Source of the DNA: Ruminococcus sp.
GTDB taxonomy: Bacteria; Bacillota; Clostridia; Oscillospirales; Acutalibacteraceae
Reading direction: 5' to 3'
DNA length: 64,000 nucleotides
Assembly (NCBI GenBank): GCA_017457955.1
Contig: JAFTGL010000015.1
Location: 54,212-118,211 of the forward strand
Part shown: piece after piece, positions 61,247 through 64,000 of the stretch
Position numbering within the stretch: the first letter of the stretch is position 1
Layout of the letters: each line of letters starts with the position of its first letter
Notes under the pieces: model-generated
Databases searched by the model: none
What the model was told of the DNA's origin: nothing
The model's input: only the letters and a program-made list of their open reading frames with translations
Position numbers and translations under genes: made by a program

Positions 61247-61510
61247 CAGTCTCAAAAAGAGGTCGATGATCTTCACAAGCGCACGGCAGAGGGGATAGAG
61301 ACTGCCAGGCGCAAAGGCAAGCAGATCGGGCAAAAAGCCGGTGCAACTCTCAACATAAAAAAGAAAGCGCCCGCAAAGGCGCTTATCGAGAAACATAGTA
61401 AGGATTTCAGAGGTACGCTGAACGACGGTGAAGTCATAAAGCTGACCGGTTTGAGCCGCAACACTTACTATAAGTACAAGAAAGAGTTAGCGAGCGAGCT
61501 GAATCGTTAG
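61247..61510 (+). pseudogene. 5'-truncated small serine resolvase/invertase
   Basis: Open from a TAA at 61244-61246 to TAG at 61508-61510. The 87 codons match the C-terminal part of resolvase-like recombinases: EVDDLHKRTAEGIETARRKGKQIGQ (end of the catalytic domain and linker) and an HTH ending (GEVIKLTGLSRNTYYKYKKELASEL). The catalytic Ser domain is gone. It points to decay or rearrangement of a mobile element. Confidence 0.75.
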
Positions 61511-61549
61511 AGAGTATTTCCTGTGTGACCCAACAGTTGCGGCAGTCTT

Positions 61550-62314
61550 TTAATACCAGCCGGCTTCTTTGACCAGCTTCTTTTCGTAATGTCCCTCTTC
61601 GGGAACGTTGACGGTTTTGGTACCGGTCTGAATCTTGCGGACATCACTATGATAACCACTTCCTTCACCTGCAAGCTCGTGATTAATGATGTGGTCATAA
61701 AATGTGCTCGTATCATATGAAGTATCAAACTCTGCGCCGCAAACGTGACATACAGTGATTTGTCTTTCTTCATATACCGGCTCTTCATAAGAGCAAGCTG
61801 CCTGATCTACAACCCAAACGTTCTCGTATACCGCTTCATGGTAGGTCTTGCCTGCGTGGGGATCAGCCGCGCTGCTCGAACTCTTGGAGCTGGTCGACGA
61901 ACCGCCGCCGGACGATTTGCTTGAAGAGCCGCCGCCCGATGAACCGCTACCGGAGTTAGAAGAAGAACCGCCGGAGCCGCCACTTGACTTGGAAGAAGAG
62001 GAAGAGCTGTCGGACTTACTGCTCGAACTGCTCGACGATTTCGCTTCGGTCGCCTTTTCGGGAGCGGTTGTCTCAGCCTTTGCGGTAGTGGGATCTGTAC
62101 CTTTTACAGTCTCAGTAGCGGTGATCCCGGTGGCTGTGGTTTCGTTCTTATTGATAGTGGCAGTAGTTGCCTGCGCGGACTGAGTTGCTTCTGTGGCGTT
62201 GGTGTTTTTGGTATCCTCTCCGCAGCCTGTCAGGAGCAGGGAAGTAGAGAATACGAGAGTCGCTACGGTCACAGCGACTGCGGTTTTCATGGTGTGCTTA
62301 TTTGTGTGTTTCAT
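61550..62314 (-). CDS. Serine-rich lipoprotein with a C-terminal zinc-finger-like domain
   Basis: A 254-residue exported lipoprotein. The signal peptide ends in LLLTGC, then a Thr/Ala-rich stretch and a long Ser/Gly/Lys linker (about 85-150). The C-terminal domain has a C-x2-C and H-x3-H arrangement (VCHVCGAEFD...YDHIINH) and a paired WVVDQAACSYEE segment. The domain may bind zinc and attach to a surface ligand; I do not recognise its family. AAAGGAACACC precedes the ATG. Confidence 0.8.
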   Translation of the reverse strand: MKHTNKHTMKTAVAVTVATLVFSTSLLLTGCGEDTKNTNATEATQSAQATTATINKNETTATGITATETVKGTDPTTAKAETTAPEKATEAKSSSSSSSKSDSSSSSSKSSGGSGGSSSNSGSGSSGGGSSSKSSGGGSSTSSKSSSSAADPHAGKTYHEAVYENVWVVDQAACSYEEPVYEERQITVCHVCGAEFDTSYDTSTFYDHIINHELAGEGSGYHSDVRKIQTGTKTVNVPEEGHYEKKLVKEAGWY

Positions 62315-62405
62315 GTTCGGTGTTCCTTTCTGTATCTTGGATATTGTCTTTATACTGTAAGTCTTACACTTGACCCGGAAGGAAAGTGTGGGATCGTGCA
62401 TAACT

Positions 62406-62850
62406 TCATAACAAACTGATGATTTTTAAGCCGGTTCTCTTTGCGTATTTCAACGTTTTTTCCGCTCCGCCTGCCCGATAAACATAACTGACAGCGACGC
62501 TTGCGTGATCGACCATCCAGCGATTGCGCTTTGGAATCCCGCCTTTATAGGTGTAGTAAGAAAAGGAATGTGCTTCAAAGGGATAGATGATCTCGTCAAA
62601 TAATAAATCGTTGAAAACCTTGAAATCACGGTAGGGGATAACAAGTATATTTTTGAGTTGGGGGGTAATTCTTCTTCAATCTATGGACAATAGCGGCACA
62701 GGTCTTATCAAAATATCCCTGACCTCCGTTCAGAAATATTTCGATACCGTTTTCTATCGCTTGCATGATAGCCTGTTCGATATCCGCTTCTTTCACCTGG
62801 TAACAATCGCGGTTGCCGATGAAAAGAGCGGTTTTTTCTTTATCTGTCAT
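62406..62850 (-). pseudogene. SLOG-family protein gene with a frameshift in a G6 run
   Basis: The 5' frame encodes MTDKEKTALFIGNRDCY to NYPPTQ, and then stops early. Another frame continues KNILVIPYRDFKVFN, YPFEAHSF and NRWMVDHASVAVSYVYR, AGGAEKTLKYAK, ending in TGA. Together they make a typical SLOG (Rossmann-fold, DprA-related) protein of about 147 residues. Removing one base from the C6/G6 run at 62660-62665 would join the frames. It could be a sequencing error, a true pseudogene or a phase switch. Confidence 0.8.
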
Positions 62851-62868
62851 GGTTCAGCAGTGAAATAA

Positions 62869-62968
62869 AAAAAGCGCAGCAACATACAAGATGAAGCTAC
62901 GCCGAAAAACACATAGCTCATTGCTGCTACACAATTTACAATCAACCATATCTAAGCAAAGCTTTATA
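62869..62968. other. Intergenic region, no gene
   Basis: About 100 bases between the SLOG gene start and the hairpin. I see no ORF with a ribosome binding site and no recognisable RNA. Confidence 0.4.
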
Positions 62969-63014
62969 TGTGACCATTTGAGCTTGTGTTTTTTACAAGT
63001 TTAAGATGGTCACA
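62969..63014. repeat. Long imperfect hairpin
   Basis: TGTGACCAT and ATGGTCACA pair perfectly, and inside them CTTGT pairs with ACAAG across a T-rich loop of seven bases. The stem is 46 bases in total with a few unpaired positions. It could be an end of a mobile element or a transcription terminator; no T run follows. Confidence 0.6.
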
Positions 63015-63227
63015 AATAAGATAAATATAACTATGCAATAGCTATATTTACTCATACTAAGATATGATTATTTAATTGTAAATTATGTAGCATAATTATG
63101 ATACCACACAGATCAAAGAAATGCAATAAGGAGTAAGAAAACATATGCAGAATTCCTCCTGATACATTTGTATTTCTGGTATATTATAGGTTCTTTCAGT
63201 TTGATTTTCATAATCATCAAGAGGATA

Positions 63228-63256
63228 TTGAGTTTTTTAGTGGGTTGTGTTATAAT
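63228..63256 (+). promoter_or_regulatory. Promoter of the methyltransferase gene
   Basis: TTGAGT, a 17-base spacer and TATAAT lie 36 bases before the ATG. Confidence 0.75.
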
Positions 63257-63292
63257 GCGGTTAGCGATAACTAACTTCACGGAGTGATGCGG

Positions 63293-63784
63293 ATGAAAAA
63301 CAGAAAAGATCATCTGCCGATCTACGGACCGGGACCTGTATTCGGCGTCGTTGTGATCGCGCTTACGGTTGCGGCGATGTTTTGCGGGAACCTGCCGCCG
63401 CTTCGATTCGGCTATATAACGATCTTGAGGATCCCGCTGATCGCAGTCGGGATCATATTGATCCTCTTTGCGATATTCCTGTGGGTATACGCGGTCATCA
63501 TCACAAAGATCGATGACGGGATACGCCATAATCATTTGGTGACAACAGGAGCATATGCGCTGGTGCGCAATCCGATCTACTCGGCTATCCTCATCCTTTG
63601 CACAGGCGTGCTGATGATCGGAGGAAATGTGCTGTTTCTGATCCTGCCGTTCCTTTACCGGGCGTTTCTTACCATCCTGTTGAAGCAAACGGAAGAGAAG
63701 TGGCTCCGGGAACTTTACGGCGAAGCGTACGTGGAGTATTGCAGAATGGTGAACCGCTGTATCCCGTGGTTTCCGAAGCGGTAG
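63293..63784 (+). CDS. Isoprenylcysteine methyltransferase-like membrane protein
   Basis: A 163-residue membrane protein with four or five segments. The motif LVTTGAYALVRNPIYSAILI (about 79-98) and the C-terminal EEKWLRELYGEAYVEYC-type segment are the SAM-binding and active-site features of the ICMT/PEMT methyltransferase family. The substrate is unknown, probably a lipid or small thiol. ATG 63293 is chosen for GGAG 8 bases upstream; two upstream starts are possible. Confidence 0.82.
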   Translation: MKNRKDHLPIYGPGPVFGVVVIALTVAAMFCGNLPPLRFGYITILRIPLIAVGIILILFAIFLWVYAVIITKIDDGIRHNHLVTTGAYALVRNPIYSAILILCTGVLMIGGNVLFLILPFLYRAFLTILLKQTEEKWLRELYGEAYVEYCRMVNRCIPWFPKR

Positions 63785-63809
63785 ACGGATCATGATAAGG
63801 AGTATATCT

Positions 63810-63857
63810 ATGTCAAAGAAAGCGTTTATCATTCAGCACAGGAAGGTGAGCTTATGA
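63810..63857 (+). CDS. 15-residue leader peptide overlapping the ZIP gene
   Basis: MSKKAFIIQHRKVSL, 15 codons and TGA. AAGGAG sits 8 bases before the ATG. The stop TGA overlaps the start of the next gene (ATGA), so translation of the short peptide could couple to the transporter. The product is too short to identify. Confidence 0.5.
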   Translation: MSKKAFIIQHRKVSL

Positions 63858-64000
63858 CCGCATCTGTGATATCAGGGTTAATGATCCCGTTTATCGGTAC
63901 GACGCTCGGTTCTGCTGTTGTTTTCTTTATGAAACGATCGCTGAGTGTGAATGTTTCGAGGGCGTTGACAGGCTTTGCGGCGGGAGTGATGACAGCGGCA
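63854..64000 (+). CDS. ZIP-family metal transporter, N-terminal part
   Basis: Open to the edge of the window, 49 codons. The product MTASVISGLMIPFIGTTLGS and SRALTGFAAGVMTAA matches the first two membrane segments of bacterial ZIP (ZupT/GufA-type) transporters, which take up zinc or other divalent metals. GGAAGGTGAG precedes the ATG at a suitable distance. The rest is outside the window. Confidence 0.78.
   Translation, partial: MTASVISGLMIPFIGTTLGSAVVFFMKRSLSVNVSRALTGFAAGVMTAA

Noticed and set aside
61273-61464. Minus-strand ORF over the resolvase fragment
   Set aside because: Mirror of the resolvase C-terminus; no ribosome binding site.
63113-63832. Minus-strand ORF of 239 codons
   Set aside because: Antisense to the methyltransferase gene, which has a promoter, a ribosome binding site and family motifs.

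Overview
The window looks like the chromosome of an anaerobic, Gram-positive gut Firmicute of the Ruminococcus/Oscillospirales type. The evidence is a tetrameric HndABCD-type [FeFe] hydrogenase, an oxygen-sensitive class III ribonucleotide reductase, GGAGG-type ribosome binding sites, a CotJC (spore coat / Mn-catalase) remnant, and a secreted pullulanase carrying a dockerin and starch-binding modules, as in the amylosomes of starch-degrading Ruminococcus. Species-level assignment is inference.

Layout. 1-1630: end of rplA, an L10 leader, rplJ and rplL. 2298-7311 (minus): hndABCD with an ATPase gene inside the operon. 7830-11341 (minus): a putative hydrogen-sensing operon with a second [FeFe]-hydrogenase-like protein, two DRTGG proteins, an anti-sigma-type ATPase and a PHP protein. 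11521-14390 (minus): nrdDG behind a candidate NrdR box. 14758-18770: two small membrane proteins, putP, a zinc-ribbon protein and a TetR regulator. 18928-28048 (plus): alr, polA, a phosphatase, rimI, tsaD, two tandem transglutaminase-like lipoproteins, ruvX and a UPF0291 protein. 28088-33004: O-antigen-ligase-like protein, a CadA/ArsR metal system and a HAD phosphatase. 33298-34676: two paralogous lipoproteins. 34855-40812 (minus): glycogen operon glgB-glgC-glgD-glgA. 41414-49950: rny, an ECF sigma/anti-sigma pair, a radical SAM protein, an ABC exporter and an orphan ASKHA-like protein. 50196-54422: the pullulanase. 54669-58719: lipoprotein MTA/SAH nucleosidase, PrsW, and an SOS-type Y-family polymerase cassette. 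58882-62850: an accessory region with a truncated cotJC abutting a large serine recombinase, truncated resolvase and HTH genes, a serine-rich lipoprotein and a frameshifted SLOG gene. 63293-64000: a methyltransferase and the start of a ZIP transporter.

How it fits together. Starch is cut outside the cell by the dockerin-bearing pullulanase, surplus glucose can be stored by the Glg enzymes, and fermentative reductant can be released as H2 by HndABCD. The adjacent sensor-like operon probably monitors H2 or redox state.

The least expected items are: (i) a 156-bp MITE-like element in two copies, one apparently inserted in the 5' leader of one of two paralogous lipoprotein genes; (ii) a cotJC gene cut by a serine-recombinase element, like the skin-type elements of spore formers; (iii) the sensory hydrogenase operon; (iv) a long Ala/Lys tail on GlgB; (v) three copies of a 14-bp GGACACnnGTGTCC palindrome.
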